Source: Crotophaga sulcirostris
Taxonomy: Eukaryota; Chordata; Aves; Cuculiformes; Crotophagidae
DNA length: 64,000 nucleotides
Direction: 5' to 3'
Assembly (NCBI GenBank): GCA_013397455.1
Contig: VYZB01000388.1
Location: 766,456 to 830,455 of the forward strand
Shown here: positions 37,401-52,400 of the stretch, one piece after another
How the letters are laid out: every line of letters starts with the position of its first letter
Numbering within the stretch: position 1 is the first letter of the stretch
Notes under the pieces: model-generated
The model's database searches: none
What the model saw: only the letters and a program-made list of their open reading frames with translations
Told to the model about the DNA's origin: nothing
Position numbers and translations under genes: made by a program

Positions 37401-40400
37401 GTGGAACTTCTATTCCTAATTAGTTACTTTATACACTGGATGCATTACCCAAACACTGCCACCAACTGTGCCTTTGATATGCAGAGACAGGAAGGAGGGA
37501 GGGAGGGAGGCAGGCAAGCAGAGAGAAAAAGGGAGAGGGATTGAGAGAGGGGAGCTTTTTTTTTCTGCCAGAGACTGTTTCATGCCACCATGCTTAAAAG
37601 CTTTGCAGAATCAAATCTCCAGGCTAGCCAGTCCAGCACCAGGTCTTCCAGCTTCCTCCAATCAGATTTCTGTATCATACATTTCAAAGACAAAAATATA
37701 CTGTCCTGTCCATAGTAAAGTTCTCATCATTTAACGCATTATTTTACTTTACAAAAAAAAACAAAACAAAAAAACCAAAACCGCAAACCAAACAGAAAAC
37801 CACTGCGAGCATCTGAGTCTATACCTTGCTTGAAGTGGAAAAAAAAAGTTAAAAATCAGTCCATAGAAACAGTTTACAATGCAATAAAAATACAGAACTT
37901 TTTATCTAAGTTAAGAACAAAGGTATATAAATGTAAATATTTAGAATAGTAAATAAGTCTTTGTTTCTCTCCATAGAACTCACTTAAATGCACTCATTAT
38001 TCTGAAAAGCTAGAAGGAACTGTGTTAAATTAAGAACAGAAAAGTTTCTGCCATCTAGCTCTGAGCTGTTTACATTAGGGGCTTATTCTTTCAGAACTTA
38101 TTCAACTCTAATTCATGAACAATGTGTCAATCGGTCGTGCTGTGAAGGAGTGTCATCATTAATACTAATTATTAATTTGTGTTTGTGGCTAAACAACATT
38201 TGGGACATTTTGGGGGAAATGAAGCAGGGGTGGCCCAGCCTTCTGCCTGATAGGATGAGGATATAGTTTTGTTATCAATCTCCACTTTGAAAACCTGAAG
38301 ACTCCCTCCACTGGAGTTGCACCTGAGCAGGGAAACTTTCACCCTGTATAAATAAGAGTTAGAACAGGCACTGAACCCAATGCTTGTCACTTAGCAGGCT
38401 GCAGAACTCTGCAGCTCCACAAATGCTTATGTGGTTTTTACAGAGTGAAGGGGTTTCAATGGAAAAGATAAGAAAAGCCTCCCACACTGGCCCTTTAGTT
38501 AGAGATCTTGTTCTGCCAGTGATCAAACACTGTTTCAGCTCTGCTGAGACAGGCAACTGTGATCTTAGCACAAAAACATGGCAGAGGTAAAATAATTCTC
38601 TTTGATTTTACTTTTTTAAAAATAAAGATTTCTGAATTTGATGAAAATCCCAAACTACCTCAGCTTCACATTATTTCCTTTTTTAAAAAAATCCCTCTTG
38701 CATTGGCTACTAAATTGAAAAACTGTTATTGATCCAGTTCTAATTATATCACCCCATACCTATGAAAAGCACATCATCTATGACCTATACATTCTTTTCC
38801 TGAGTGTGGTTACATATAAACATATCAAATTCATGTTCAAAGGTGTATGTTCATACAAGGATAATCATGCTATTGTACACACAGATATACTCAGTGAACT
38901 AAAAAGACAAAAGAAACCCAAACCCCATAAAGTTAGCTGAGTGGTAAAGTTCTCAAAAATGGGAAATTCAAGAGCCACATTTATAACAGAGAGAAGAGGG
39001 GTCTTGTTATGGCACATCTGATATACTGTATATTATAGTGAGTCCCAAACTTTAACCAATGAATGGTTCTCTCTCTCCAGTATTGGGGCCAGTTCTGTTT
39101 AGTATCTTTATCAATGACCTGGATGAGGGCATCAAGTGCACCCTTAGTAAGTTTGCAGATGACAACAAGTTAGGTGGGAGTGTTGATCTGCTTGAGTGTT
39201 GGAAGGCTCCACAGAGGGATCTGATAGGCTGGATCAATGGGCCTCAGCAAGTTGCATGGGGTTCAACCAGGCTAAGTGTCAGGTCCTGAACTTGGGTCAC
39301 GACAACCCCATGCAGTGCTACAGGCCTGGGGAAGAGTGGCTGGAAAGCTGCCCAGGGGAAAAGGGCCTGGGGGTGCTGATTGGTAGCTGGCTGACTATGA
39401 GCCAGCAGTGTGTCCAGGTGAACAAGAAGGCCAACAGCATCCTGGCTTGGATCAGAAATGGTGTGGCCAGCAAGACTAGAGAAGTGATTGTCCCTTTGCA
39501 CTCAGCACTGGTGAGACTGCTCTTTGAATACTGTGTTCAGTTTTGGGTCCCTCGCTACAAGAAAGATGCTGAAGTGCTGGAGCGCATCCAGAGGAGGGCA
39601 ACGAGGCTGGTGAAGGGTCTGGAGAACAAGTCCTGTTAGGAGCATCTTAGGGAACTGGGATTGTTTAGTCTGTGAAAAGGAGGCTGAGGGGAGACCTTAT
39701 CATACCTGAAAGGTGATTGTAGCCAGGTGGGTGTTGGTCTCTTCTCCCAAATAACAAGTGATAGAACAAGAGGAAAGTTGCCTGAGGTTTAGGGTGGATA
39801 TTAGGAGAAATTTCTTCACTGAAAGGGTTACCAAGTGCTGGAACAGGCTGCCCAGGGAACTGGGTGAGTCACCATCCCTGAAAGTATCTAAAGGATGTGT
39901 AGATGTGGTGCTTAGGGACATGGTTTAGTGGCAGACTTGGTAGTGTTAGGTTAAGGGCTGGGCTCGATGATCTCACAGGTATTTTCCAATCTAAATGATC
40001 CTACGACTCTGTGATTTACTCACTACCTGGCAAATTCATAAATGTTTCCATTAATAAGTAAGAAATCACAGCTGAGGCTCACAGTACAGGTTGTCTGGAC
40101 GACTGGTGGTCTAATAACTATTTGGGGAATCCCCACTTGATTAAGGATGTTCTGGTGATTGATACTTTGGAACAACAAATGCTTGATGAGGTTACACACG
40201 CGTCCTGAACAGGAATAAAAATAATGTTGCCATTGGGGGCACTTTAATGTCAGGATTTCAACATTTGTAACAGGGTAACCTCCATGCTGCACTAATTCCA
40301 GATGTTTTTTTCATTTGTTGAGTACCAGTGCGTTTCTCAGGTTGAGATTATGTCTGCAGAGAGAAGTGTAGCAACCCAAAGTGCTAGAAAATGGAATTCA

Positions 40401-43400
40401 GCATTTATTCAGCACTCACGCAAAAGGATATTTGAACACTCGGGGAAAGTAGAGTGTTAATCAGTATCAGCTACTTTTGTGCACTCAACAAAAGGAAGCT
40501 TCAGTGGCTCAAGGAGAAAATGAGTGCTAGAAGAGGTGGAAAAGAGATGTGAGCAGATATTGGTGTTGAAAACACAAGCTGGCAGATGGAAATCTTGGTC
40601 ATCTTGGGGATTCTCACTATCCTGATCTCTAACGGTGAGTCAGTAATACCTGTCAGAACAACCCTTTACAATGCCAATGAAAGTGGTTTCAGGTGAAAAT
40701 ATAAATACAGATCACATAGTGCCTATCTCTGGTGGTATGTGAATTTATGTTATTAGATGGTTCTAAAAGTATAAAGGACATCAAAGCTCAGTTGGCAGTT
40801 GTTCAAAGCAGTGTGCCTTCATAAATTCATTATTAATCTTCTACTAACACATTCTGGCGAATGCACATTTATAAAAAACATCCCTCATGCCAACTCAGGT
40901 CCCAAGTGACTGTGAATGTTCACAGTCATGACACAGCAGTCCATTGCAATCATTCTGGCTTTTAACTGACTTAATCTGAACTGTTTGTACTCCAGGATTC
41001 AAGACGAAGCCCCTTTGGAAACTGTAGAAAAGCAACATGCTTTTTATTTTCAAAAGTAAAAGTCTCTTTTTCTGCCCTGACTAAATTCTAACAAAATGAA
41101 AGAGAATCTGTTCAGGGTACAGAAACACACTCATTTTACAAAGACTCGTTTAAAATCCTATGTCATTTAAAAGCAGAACAGGCAAAGCGGTTCACTGGAG
41201 AGCTTTTCATCTACTTAGGCACAAAGTCATCTCTCTTAGCATAACACGTGGTCAGAGCGGTTTGGGTAACCAGGCTCATTTTGCACTGAAGTACATTAGG
41301 GAATGCTCCTGTAATCAACACCTCCAGCTGACCTGTGACTGGTAACTCCAGCTACTGACGCACAATAAACACAAGGAAATAGTAATGTTTCCAGCTCCCC
41401 TGGCTAGATCTTGCACACAGACATCTGTCTGACCGTTATTTCCAAATGTCAGTAGCCCCAACTCTTTTTTTTAATAGAGCCCTGGACATATGAAAACTAT
41501 TTATGGTTTCACTTAACCTGCAAATTACAAGCCAGGATACAGATTTTTTAACTGAGGCATGTGATTGTTAAAAAAAATGAAAGTACCAAAGCTGGGTGCG
41601 CTGTGCAAAGTCATGTCCCGAATCACTCGAGTGCCAAAACAGGACCACATCAGGAGGAATTGCTGAGCTACTTTCTTCAAAGAGCCTTGTCTCTTGGCAG
41701 CTACCTGCAAGAAAACAGACATATCTGACATGGAGAAACTTTTATTTCTACTGTCTGATACAGCTGGATGATGCATGTGTCAGTCTTCTTTTTTTTTTAT
41801 ACTGAAAAACTACTTACTGTTACCTTCACGTTAAAATATGCACTAAAATTTTTTTGAAAACCAATAATCTTACACAGAAAGCCACCATGGAACTATGTAC
41901 AACCTTCAGAAAAAGGAAATCTTAAAGTATTTTTCAACACTAAGGCAGAATTTCCTTTATAAATGATGAAAGACTGCTAAAAAATTGCTCTGATATTAAT
42001 CTTAACCTAATTACTTACATGTTCAGTGTGGCTTCCTAGTCAAGGAAGAAATTTATATTCAATTCTTGATTGACACTGAAAATTTATATTAATATTTCAA
42101 TTAAGGTTTACCATTTAATATATTCTTGTTCCTTCATATCTTTATTTTTGTTCATTCACATAGTAATTTTACTAGCAAAAATACCTTTCAGAATGCACAC
42201 TTTAGGCATCAGCTCTTCAAAAACTTACTTACTATAAGCATATGTGAGTTAAAGAATTAGGTTCATTCAATCAGTTAATAAAATTCACATCAAATTCTTC
42301 ATGAAAATTAGCAGTTATGGTCTGAATTTCAAATTGCATTTCACTGACTGAATGAGAAGTTCCCCAAAATAATCAATCCATTTCAAGTTATCTGGGAATG
42401 TATCTGTTGTTTTCCGTATGGATCTTTGGTATCAGAGGGAGAGGTAACATTTTTTTTTTTAAATTCTTAGCTCTAACAACTGGAATGAAGAGTTAAAATT
42501 CTAATAGAACATCCAAATTCAAAGTATAGTTAGCGACAGAAGTTAAAACAGTCTAGTTTCGATTCTCCTTGTAAAATTATGGTGATACTTGATCACTTTT
42601 GAAAATATCTGTTAAAGATTTGTTAGTAGGTTTCTACATGCACTTAAATTAAGATAAAATACAAGTCCTTAATATCCCAAATCAGCTCAAAAGGCAACAT
42701 AAATGTGTTCTTGACTGAATGGTAATGTAGACTTTCATAAATATACTTTTCATTAAAATCTTAAAAGGCCAGGCTAGATTATACTTTTTATTTGCACTGT
42801 ATATTTAGAAGGACTCTTAACTTATCTCTCCATACCCATGAAAGATTGATTTGATTGGAAACCTCAACCCTGTTCCATATTTGAATATAATCTTTTGGGA
42901 TAGAATAGACAAAGGCAGAATACAGCATAATTCTCAATGTGAGCAGTTCTCATACTGAACATGAAAACTGGTGAGATTTGGCCAACTGCTGCTTTACTCC
43001 TGCTTATTACCAATTCTGGCTTGTTACTAATTTTTTTTTTCCTTTCTCTTCTTGCTAAAAAATCTATGACCTGAACAGAGCTCATGATGCATGTAATTGA
43101 CTGAGGTCCTTACTCCTGCTTACCAACCTTTACAACACATCTGTCCACCATGGAATCAAGCCACTCAATGTATGACTCAATGGGAGACTGCTCCTCCAGA
43201 AGGTGATCAAACTCCTGATACACTGGCAAAGAAAGAAAAAAATACCTTATCTCAGTACTTGGATTCCGTTTTGAACAAAAGAGAAACAAATCACAGAAAG
43301 CTGCCAATAACATCACAAGTTTGCTGTTGTCTTTATAATAGATTGCCTAGCTATAACAAATATACCTTCCTTGGAGATGACCCAGTGAGTGTACTTGATC

Positions 43401-46400
43401 TCTTGTTTCTACTGAAATGGAACAATTGGAAATGATATTTTAATGTGAGTAAATCAGGACCTATTGTTTAAAATTAATCTTTTGAATTAAGCTTCAGCTG
43501 TCTGGTGTGCCCAGAAGTGAAAAGTTTATGCTGTTCTCTAGGAAGAGTGCAAAGCTAGGCCTTGACACTGGTAATGAAAAAAGGTCATTCATGAAATTCA
43601 TTTAGAAATGCAAGATCTTCTAAGCACCAAGTGGATGAGTATTGTTGATAGGTTTCTCACCCTTATAATGCTTTAGTTGCAAAAACATGGTTTCACTGCT
43701 GCAAATCACCTATTTGCAAAGTCAAACAGACACACAATTTCCATAAACTTCTATTTCTTCCAAACAAATTGCTACCATTACACAAATGCTATACTGAATT
43801 TTTCAAGGAGAGTTTCCAAAAGCAACATGAAAACTTTTTAATCACTCCCAAGCAGACACAGTCATGTTTAAATACAGGAAATTAAAACAATGAAGTAATT
43901 CAAATGCACCTCTTAAAATGGCAAGTCTGTAGTTTGTTTAAGAGAATCAATTACTGGAAGACAAAGAACCTTGTGCCTTGACACCATAAGGAAATGTGCT
44001 TCAAATCAGCTAAAATAAAAGGCCCAGTAAGTCCAGAAGATATAGTCTACCTGCTATGTTACAATATGATCTCAATGTGTTATGTACTTCCATTTATGCT
44101 TAACTATAAATAACAGGAGGAAGGAATTTCCCACCATATGAAAGCTAGTGAGGGTGGTAGAGGAGGGAAAGCCTATAGATGATAGCTAGAGAAGTGAGGC
44201 TATCTGAGAATAATGCAAAAAACAAGCTCCCTGGTCTCTAAGTTGGATCAGCAAGATGAGCAGGAATGCATGTGCTTCACATATCACTTTAACTTTGTTT
44301 AACTTAGATTTGCAAAGGCTGGATAGTCAGAAAAAATAATTGGGGAAGAAGGTAAAAATTATATTTGTGCCACCCTTATCTTGTTTCATTGAATGGGCAA
44401 CATCTCTCTATTCAGAACAGGATCACAGAGAAATCTAAATGTTGTCTCCTTACCTGAGTACCTGGCTGGACAAAAGCTGCCTGATACAACAGATGAAGTA
44501 ATTCATACGCTGTGCAAAGAAGGGAGCAAGAGTGGAAAGACAAATCAGTTGCCTGCTTTGCTGCTGGAGCAATGCAACTGTGCGCAGACCTATTTGAGAA
44601 CATTAAGTGCTTAGTCTTTATTAATTGTTGAAAATACCTCAACTGGATGTGAGAAAGAAGGAATGAAGAAGAAACCATGTCAGAAACAGCTACCATAGCA
44701 GAGCAGGAAAGACCCTCTCTTATATCCAGAGATTTTTCTCTAAGCTTGCTTATAGGTTTATAAACAGGGGAGGTGTTCCAGTTATAGTAGCTAGAAATTG
44801 TACTTCCTTGGCTATTAATACTAAGAATGTGAAAGCAGGCCTCAACTCCATGTCATATGAGTCATACAGGGTATGATCTTTAAAAATCTTTGGCCAAGTA
44901 TAATAAATATTAAAGATGGGAAAAAATTAGAATAATACTACATATCTGCATGTCTCAGTGGAATTCCATCTCAGGACAAGCATTCATATTACATTATCAT
45001 TTCTAAGTAATTGCCTATTGGACTGTATGGGCCTGAAATATGGAAAAACATCTTCAAATCCATTAGCATTCAAGAAATTTCCATTTGATTTGATTACACT
45101 TAAGTTTGTATCCAAATAGTTAGCACATGTATAAAAAGCTTTCCTAAACAGTAAGGATTTTCTGAATAAGGGCCAAAACTGTCACTGCTACTAAGGATTA
45201 TAACTTAAAGAACTCGATATTGAAAGCATAACAGATGACAGAAGGTTGCAACCAGCTTCTGCACTTCAATATCTCTGTGTGCTACCTCTCCTCCTGCCAA
45301 GTCAAGTTTCTATCTTGTCAAAATAGAAGAGGGCCATTCTAAGAAATGAATGAAGGGTTAAGAAGGAGAGGACAGAGCACCAAGCACTTCTTGCTGGAAA
45401 GCAGAGCTAGCAGAGAATGCAAGGCCCTTCCATAAGATGAGGAGAAGACTTCTACTGTTAACACAGTGGGACAAATGCCAAAGTTGGCCTTGCAGGGTCC
45501 AGTGTGCGTGTGAAGGTGTCACCCCTCCTTCTCCCAGCCACTCACTGAAAGAGTTACGACACTAACAAACCTACCCTTGCAGGGTTCTCAAGTGGTTGCC
45601 TGGGTTGCTCCCCATTAAGGCTGATTCTGGGTAAAAGATGAATGGTCCTCCTCAGGAGAGAGATGGCAATACAACAGGTGGGTTCACAGGGAAGTGAGGT
45701 TATGAATGATGCTGAAGACAAAGCTGGTCACCTCTAGTGCTTCAGAGGGACAAACTCAGTGTGCTTAGGATTACACCTAAGCTTAAAAATGCACACTTTC
45801 TGGACAATACAAGTTAAATTTTATATTCGCAGAAGAACTTTGACTCTAAAACCAATTTGCCAACATCTCTGAAATTACTTTTCAGTTCACATCCTTCACT
45901 ATACTAAACAGAATCTAAATTAGCCTATGAGCTTGCTTGGTATGGAATGACTCTTAGTCATAAAATTTCAGGGTGAAAGCTTACCCCACCGAATGATCTT
46001 GTTTATCACTGTGAAAAGTGGAGATTTTATAAATAAAATTTACAAGAGATGCAAATACACAGACATTTCAGTGTCAAAGCCATTCAAAAGACAACTCTCC
46101 TGCAATTCTACAGGAGGAGAGATTGGACTTTATCAGATTCAATGGTTAACTCATAGATTTAGTTTGCTCAAATTAAAGGAAAAATATTGGCCTGAATTTT
46201 TATACAAGTTTTGTACTGTTGGCTGTTCTGGATACTAGAAAGAAACTGGTTAATGGAAAAGTGTCCAGGTCTATGTCTCAAAATGTAAGATCTTGACAGG
46301 ACTTTGCCTTACATCTTGATAAATGTCTCTTTTTTTGTCCTAAAGCCTTCAAGCAAAGCAATGACTGCAAGACCAGTGTTACTTTCACTGAGCTTTGTTT

Positions 46401-49400
46401 CCAGCAGGAAACCAAGCTCTCCTGGCTTTATTTGAGGGTTCTGCTCTTACATTGTATGATGAGCTTTCTGTGTTCCTCCCGTGAGTCCTCCATAGTATAG
46501 AGGGTTTGTTTGGTAATGCTATTCAGATCCACATTCCTCCAGTCCTCCAGCATTTGAAATGTGATGTCTGCACTGTGGATCACCGTTCTTGATGCCTGTA
46601 ATCCAATCCAATCTATTCATTAGTTCATGGTTTATTAGGTTAAAAAATAAGCTTTATCCCCTTTTACACTTCCTTAGCTAGGCTCACTAAGTTGATTCTC
46701 CTCATGGACCCCCACCCACGAGCTTGATGTCTTATGGATGTTCTGGGGCTCTTTAACCACAGAGAATTCCCAAGTCATTTTGCCTACTTTAATAAACTGT
46801 AAATGTTTTGCTTGTACCCACCACAAACCCCAGTGAGAAACTCTAATCTGGTGATGCTGTTCCTAGATTCCTCAGTCTCTAACAGCTCTGTCAGTTTTCT
46901 TGACCAGCTTCAATTCAAAAGCAAAAATCAACAAGAAAAATTAACCCAGAACCAAACAAAGCCCACTCAGGTTAGTACTCTCCCAAACTATGAAGACTTT
47001 CCTTCTTCCCTCAACCACATGAATAAGTTAAAGGTCATTTTCCTCTGCATCAGATCTGCTTCTTGGCTGATTGATAGAGGGGAAGATGCACTGAAAGGAA
47101 AGGAAGTGACACAAGGTCACAGTTATATGACATACACTGAATCTCTGTAAGTTAAGCAGAGATGGTAACCCACACTAAGGTTATCAGCTTCCCCAAGGAA
47201 ATGATGAAGAGTCCTTAATGTAAGTAAACTGTTTGATCCCAGGTTTGGGGCAGAAGGTTTGATCTCTGTATCTTGATTTCCTCTGAATCCTTTTGGACTT
47301 CCCAAGTTCAGTGATGATCTGCCGTATTTGGGGAAAGGTAACATTGGCATCTTTGTCTCCACCACTAAAACAGTGGAGGAAGAAATCTACAAAAAGGTCC
47401 TTGCAGGAGTGGGTTAGTTTTTTCCCCAGATTTTCCTCCAGTGGTCTTCACCACAGGTTAACTTCCAAAAGTGGAGCTTTCAGTGTGATGGGGAAAACAA
47501 ACTGTCTGTTCCAATACATGAGTGAAATGTTAATTAATTCAATGCATCCTCCCTCTTTTTATACTGCAAAGAATTTGGCCCTGTGAATTTTTGATAGGTA
47601 GTTGTGATCTAAACTAACTGCTGAAAATCAAACACTTCAGAGTAGTTTTTATATTCAACTGTCATGGTTGCAAGAATATTTCTATTTAAAACCCCAGTGG
47701 TTCAATATTTTTTTTACTAATTTGCACTTGATTCATAATATACAATCAAACTTGCAGTTTTTTGACAGGCATATAGAATTTTTTTTTGTTTGCCTGATAT
47801 GAACCACTGTGAAATCTAAGGACACCTCTTATTTATTTAATGAAAATGAACCATCTCTTCAAATCAAATAATAGTTTTGTTTCATAAAAGTTCCCTGCTG
47901 AATTTAATCATCTGGGGTTGCCAGTTGTCTAGAAAAGCATTTTTCACTGATTACTTTCTGATTTTGTAAAGATGGTAACAATAAATACAGGAGACAAGCA
48001 GCTAACACGATATATCTTCCTCTTTGGGTAAAGTCCAGTCTACTGATTCATAAAATTATTTGAAAAGTCAGTAAAAATGACATACAGTAAGCTTGGGTAA
48101 CTAAAGTATTTACTTGGCAGAGATGGTTTAGTGATGTCTGTCGCCGGAGTATTTGTGAAAATCTTCTGGACACTACAGGAAAGAAGAGATAAATATTTAC
48201 ATATTGTGCTAAAGAAAATTATTACTAAAAATACTAAATTATAAAAAGAGCCAAAAAAATATAACCAGTTTCCTATATACAATTGTGGTTACATAAAGTT
48301 AATTCAAGTAGCCCAGGCTTAACAGTTTAAACCTTGACCTAAATCCTTAAATCTGGATGCTCAATCAGTTTTACAGAGGCATATTACAAGCAGTGATTTA
48401 TAGATGCTGTGAATAATGAGATGACAAGAGAAATACAGAGGACAATGGAAGAGCTTCCCTTGTTCAGCATAGCAAATTTTCTCTGGATACACAAAGGAAC
48501 TGAAGACCAGAAAGAACTATTCAACAGGAAGAAAAATGTTGGTGCAAGAACAAGTGGGCACAAAATAATGATAGCTACATTATGTGTGGAAATCAGAAAA
48601 GATTGCTAAGTCTTAATGCAAACAAGTTTTGGAGGAGTCTTCTGATTGCACTGGTAGGAGTTAATATCAGTTTCAGGTAGAATTTGATCAAAGTTTCCAG
48701 AAGAGGTGTACTAACATGCTATGACGTAAGATCGCCCTGGACATACTTGTCAGTCCTCTGTTCCTATTTTAGCTCATTTAAAGCAATATGGACCTCATAT
48801 CAAGATATCTCCTGTACTTGGAGTTTAAAATGCTGTACTGTGCATCTTTTTGAAATCTGTGACTTGGGAACTGCAAACCTGACTAGGGCTGTCAGTACCT
48901 CCATTTCTTGTGCACACAATGAGAAAAACTGATGATGAGAAAACAATTGCAGAAGCTCATGTAAAAGGCAGGTTACACTCAAAGTTTTTCGTGTACTAAA
49001 ATCACCAAAGACTTACAGATCTATCTAAACAGGCCTTAGATGTGGCCACAGGGTAAGTTTCCCCTCTGTACTATACATAGAGGCAGTTAAATAGTACAGA
49101 TTGAGAATATCTAGAAAGTGCATTGTCCATCTCTTTCTCTCTTGCTATAAGACTGGAAAATATTTTGCTGTTGTAAATTCTTGATATTTTTTAACTGGCA
49201 AAGATGTGATAAAGTATATTCTCAGTCCTGACTTTGTGTAACTTTTAAAATAAATTAGTAAACAACACAAAAACCTAAAATGAGTTGTTCCAATTTACAT
49301 CCCAACTGTTCTCAGTAAAATATACACCTAATTTTCAATGCTGATCAAAATAGTTAATCCTTCTCCTAAATTAGTTTTTTCTTTTTCCTTTAACTTTGTG

Positions 49401-52400
49401 GTGTGGAATTTAGTGCTCATGAAAGGCAAAGAATTGAGAGCCGTGAAATAAAGCAGGCTTTATCAATAGGTGATGTGCACTGCAGGCATCTACAAAGCAC
49501 GTCTGAAAAGGACTAGTGCCCTTTCCTGTGGTGACAGGGTAATTTGATCTCCTTCATTTTTAACTCTGGCACTTTTTTGAGCAAGGGCCTCAAGCTGTAT
49601 TCAAATTGTGCTAGCCTAAAGGTTTGTTTAATAATTTCCTTTGCCTAATATCATCCCTAATGTTTGCTTACTATCAACAAAATTAATTTCTTATCAGAAT
49701 CCACAAGAAAGGAAAAGCAATTCTTCTCATTTTGAGCAGTGCCTCATTTCACTAAATGAAATTGGTTCTCATGAACAAGTGGAGACTGTAAGCGAATACA
49801 AGATTTATAATGTTGACAGTTTTTAATTCCTAAAACAGCACTAGTCTCACTTCCAATTAATTTGTAATCAATAAACACTATATATATTCCAGGTTAATAG
49901 GAGAGAGATTGGGCAATACATACATTCAAATTTGATATTTCGTAGGTTTTCTGGTAAATCATGGAGAGCTACTTTCAGCCACTCATCCAGCTGCTTTGCA
50001 AACTTCCGAATCACCTGTGTCAAACTGAAAAGAGAAATCACTACATCAGAATGTTTACTCTGTGCTTCATAGTACAAAATCTGTGAACATGTAAAGGCTA
50101 TGAGTCAGTTATTTATAACTCACAATTACACAGAGTTGCTGACATATTTTGATTTGTAGGAGAGAAGAAAAACTTCTGAAAATGTTTGAAAGAAAAGGAA
50201 AACATGCCACCATGTTCCAAACCTCTCAAAGACTGAGAGTCTCTGCGCTGCACTGCTTTGATGCTTACAAACAGTATTCTTAGCTTGAAATAAAATCATT
50301 CTCACTCTGAATGAACATGAAAACATAAAATCGCAACTGTTTAAAGAAGACAACAGATCAAGCTCTGGATTTCACCTTAGCTGTGCCCACATTGATACAG
50401 ATGGATGTACATAGGGATGTGCAAGTGAAGCAACAACGAGGTGTGCTGCAGGCTGAAGCCAGTGAGTGTGTGATGGTGGTGGGGAGGAATTTCCAGGCCA
50501 AGCCCACACAGGTGGGGGAAGTTAGGGCAGAGCAGGACCTGCCCGTGTAGCTCTGCACTGGACAGAGACCTTCCCAGACAAGTGAGATTTCTCTCTTCTA
50601 CCTTACTACCCATTCCTGGTGGCTTCATCATTTCCTGCTAAACTTGGTAGGCAGCTCATTCTGCAATTATTCTTGGAATTGCTCAGTATAAAATTACAGT
50701 TTCCAGGAAAACTCGCAGAGTGTTGTGTGTGGGACCCTAATACTGCCAGACTGAGCTGCACTGCCTTTAGCAATACTTGAGATACACAAATGAGAGAGAG
50801 AGGGAAGGTGCAAGAAACTTTCCCTCTTTCAGCCAGGCAGCTTTTCTGTTTGTACTCCTAACACACTGCACTGAGGACAGAGCTGGTAAAGTAAATATGG
50901 CCATAGGCCTGTTCTGCTCCACACAGACACCTAACAGGACAGGGGATGGATGACATTGCTGCACCCACTAAAACATGGCTTTGGCCGAACCGCCAACACT
51001 TTTTTCCCCAGTAAGTCCCTCAGAGGATTCTGGCTGAGTCAGCAAGATTTCCTTCAGGAGCTTCCATTGCAATGAGACACTTCTTCACCCCCTCCAGTGC
51101 AGGCTATGGCTTAATAGCCACAATCTGGCCCTTTATATGCATCACAAAAGTCTATATTCACACTCAAGTCTCTCCTTATTTGCTATGAAAGAACTAAGCA
51201 GCTTGAGAAAAGGACTGCTGTTCTGTTTAATCCTTCCAATGAAATAGATTTGGGGGGGGTGAGGGGCAAAGCCTGTAAAAATGTACATGTCTTATCAAGC
51301 AAAACTCATAGTTATAACAGGTTTCTTGTAGAAAAAATACTTTGCCTACACTTTAGTAGTCACATAGTGCACATAGGAGAGCAGAACAACATTTCAAAAA
51401 CATTTGCCATAATTAGAGCTGCTTTAAAATCTTGAGGGCCAAATATGCAGCAACAATAATAATTCAAGAAAGCAATATTGTCAACAAATTGCTCAGCCTC
51501 AGGAAAGCATCAGTCAAATAATACTAAGGCTGCAGACAAATATTTAGAAATAGTTTCCTGATGTTCATATTAGGAAATCAATGGGGAAAACAGGTTGACT
51601 GCACTCGGTGATTACACTTTTTGCTGTGAAATGCTGATCTCTGTCTTGCTTTACCTATATACACAGGATTCTGGGACTTAGGAGAGCTCCAGAGACAAAG
51701 AGAACAGTTGAGTTCTACCATTCATGGAATGGAAAAGTGAATTTAGATTTGAAACAAAGGAGGCAAATACTTGTTAATATTAATGAAGTAATCCTAAAAT
51801 AAGCATGCATCTGTTCTTCATAGGATAGTATTTAAATTAAACCAGCTTGTCCAAGACTTCAACAGTATGACCTTAGTGTTTTATATTCTGGCAAGCAGAA
51901 TAACAATTGGATTCCAAGAGTGCAGAGACAAATGCTTAGGTTGCAGTGTCTGAATATGCAAGTGAGTGTTTACAAACAGGGCAGCCAGGCCAGATCCTCT
52001 TGTCACTATAGTTTAGAACACTTTTATGCTGTTATACCAAAGTACTGGGAAAGTTTCTGGAATTCGCAGAAGACAGTGTGGTACTCTTCAGCCTGCAGAT
52101 GTCTGACATTACCCGAAAGTTAGGGCATGACTGTCATCTTGATGTTAATAAACCAAGAAGAGGGTGGTATCCTTTATCACACAAAAATACCATTTTTTTC
52201 ATAATACAAGTTGTGCTAAAATCTGAACATTTCTTTAGGAACTTGTGTTAATCAATAGTGTGATTTAAACCCAGGAAATGGGTGGCAGCAAGTAGTTTTC
52301 TGAGAACTGGTGCCATTCTTGAAGAAAAAGTGTATAACAAGGACAGTTTATCTAAAAGTGGTCGGTGCTGCTAGCTATACAGACCTGTCAGGTAATGCTT

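Larger units (their letters stand above)
35116..41586 (-). other. RFX4: RFX4 intron (6.5 kb)
   Basis: Contains a degenerate CR1/L3-like stretch (about 36060-36400), a GA-rich microsatellite (37482-37555), an A-rich tract (37750-37800) and a 0.96-kb CR1 at 39060-40017. No additional exon was recognised. Confidence 0.8.

Noticed and set aside
39059..39639. Reverse-transcriptase and C-terminal ORF2 frames (147 codons) as a possible domesticated gene
   Set aside because: Ordinary 5'-truncated CR1 copy with a frameshift and its own 3' tail; no sign of purifying selection can be claimed.
46803..47150. 115-codon plus-strand frame
   Set aside because: Intronic to RFX4 and antisense; low-complexity Ser/Gln/Asn stretches, no domain.
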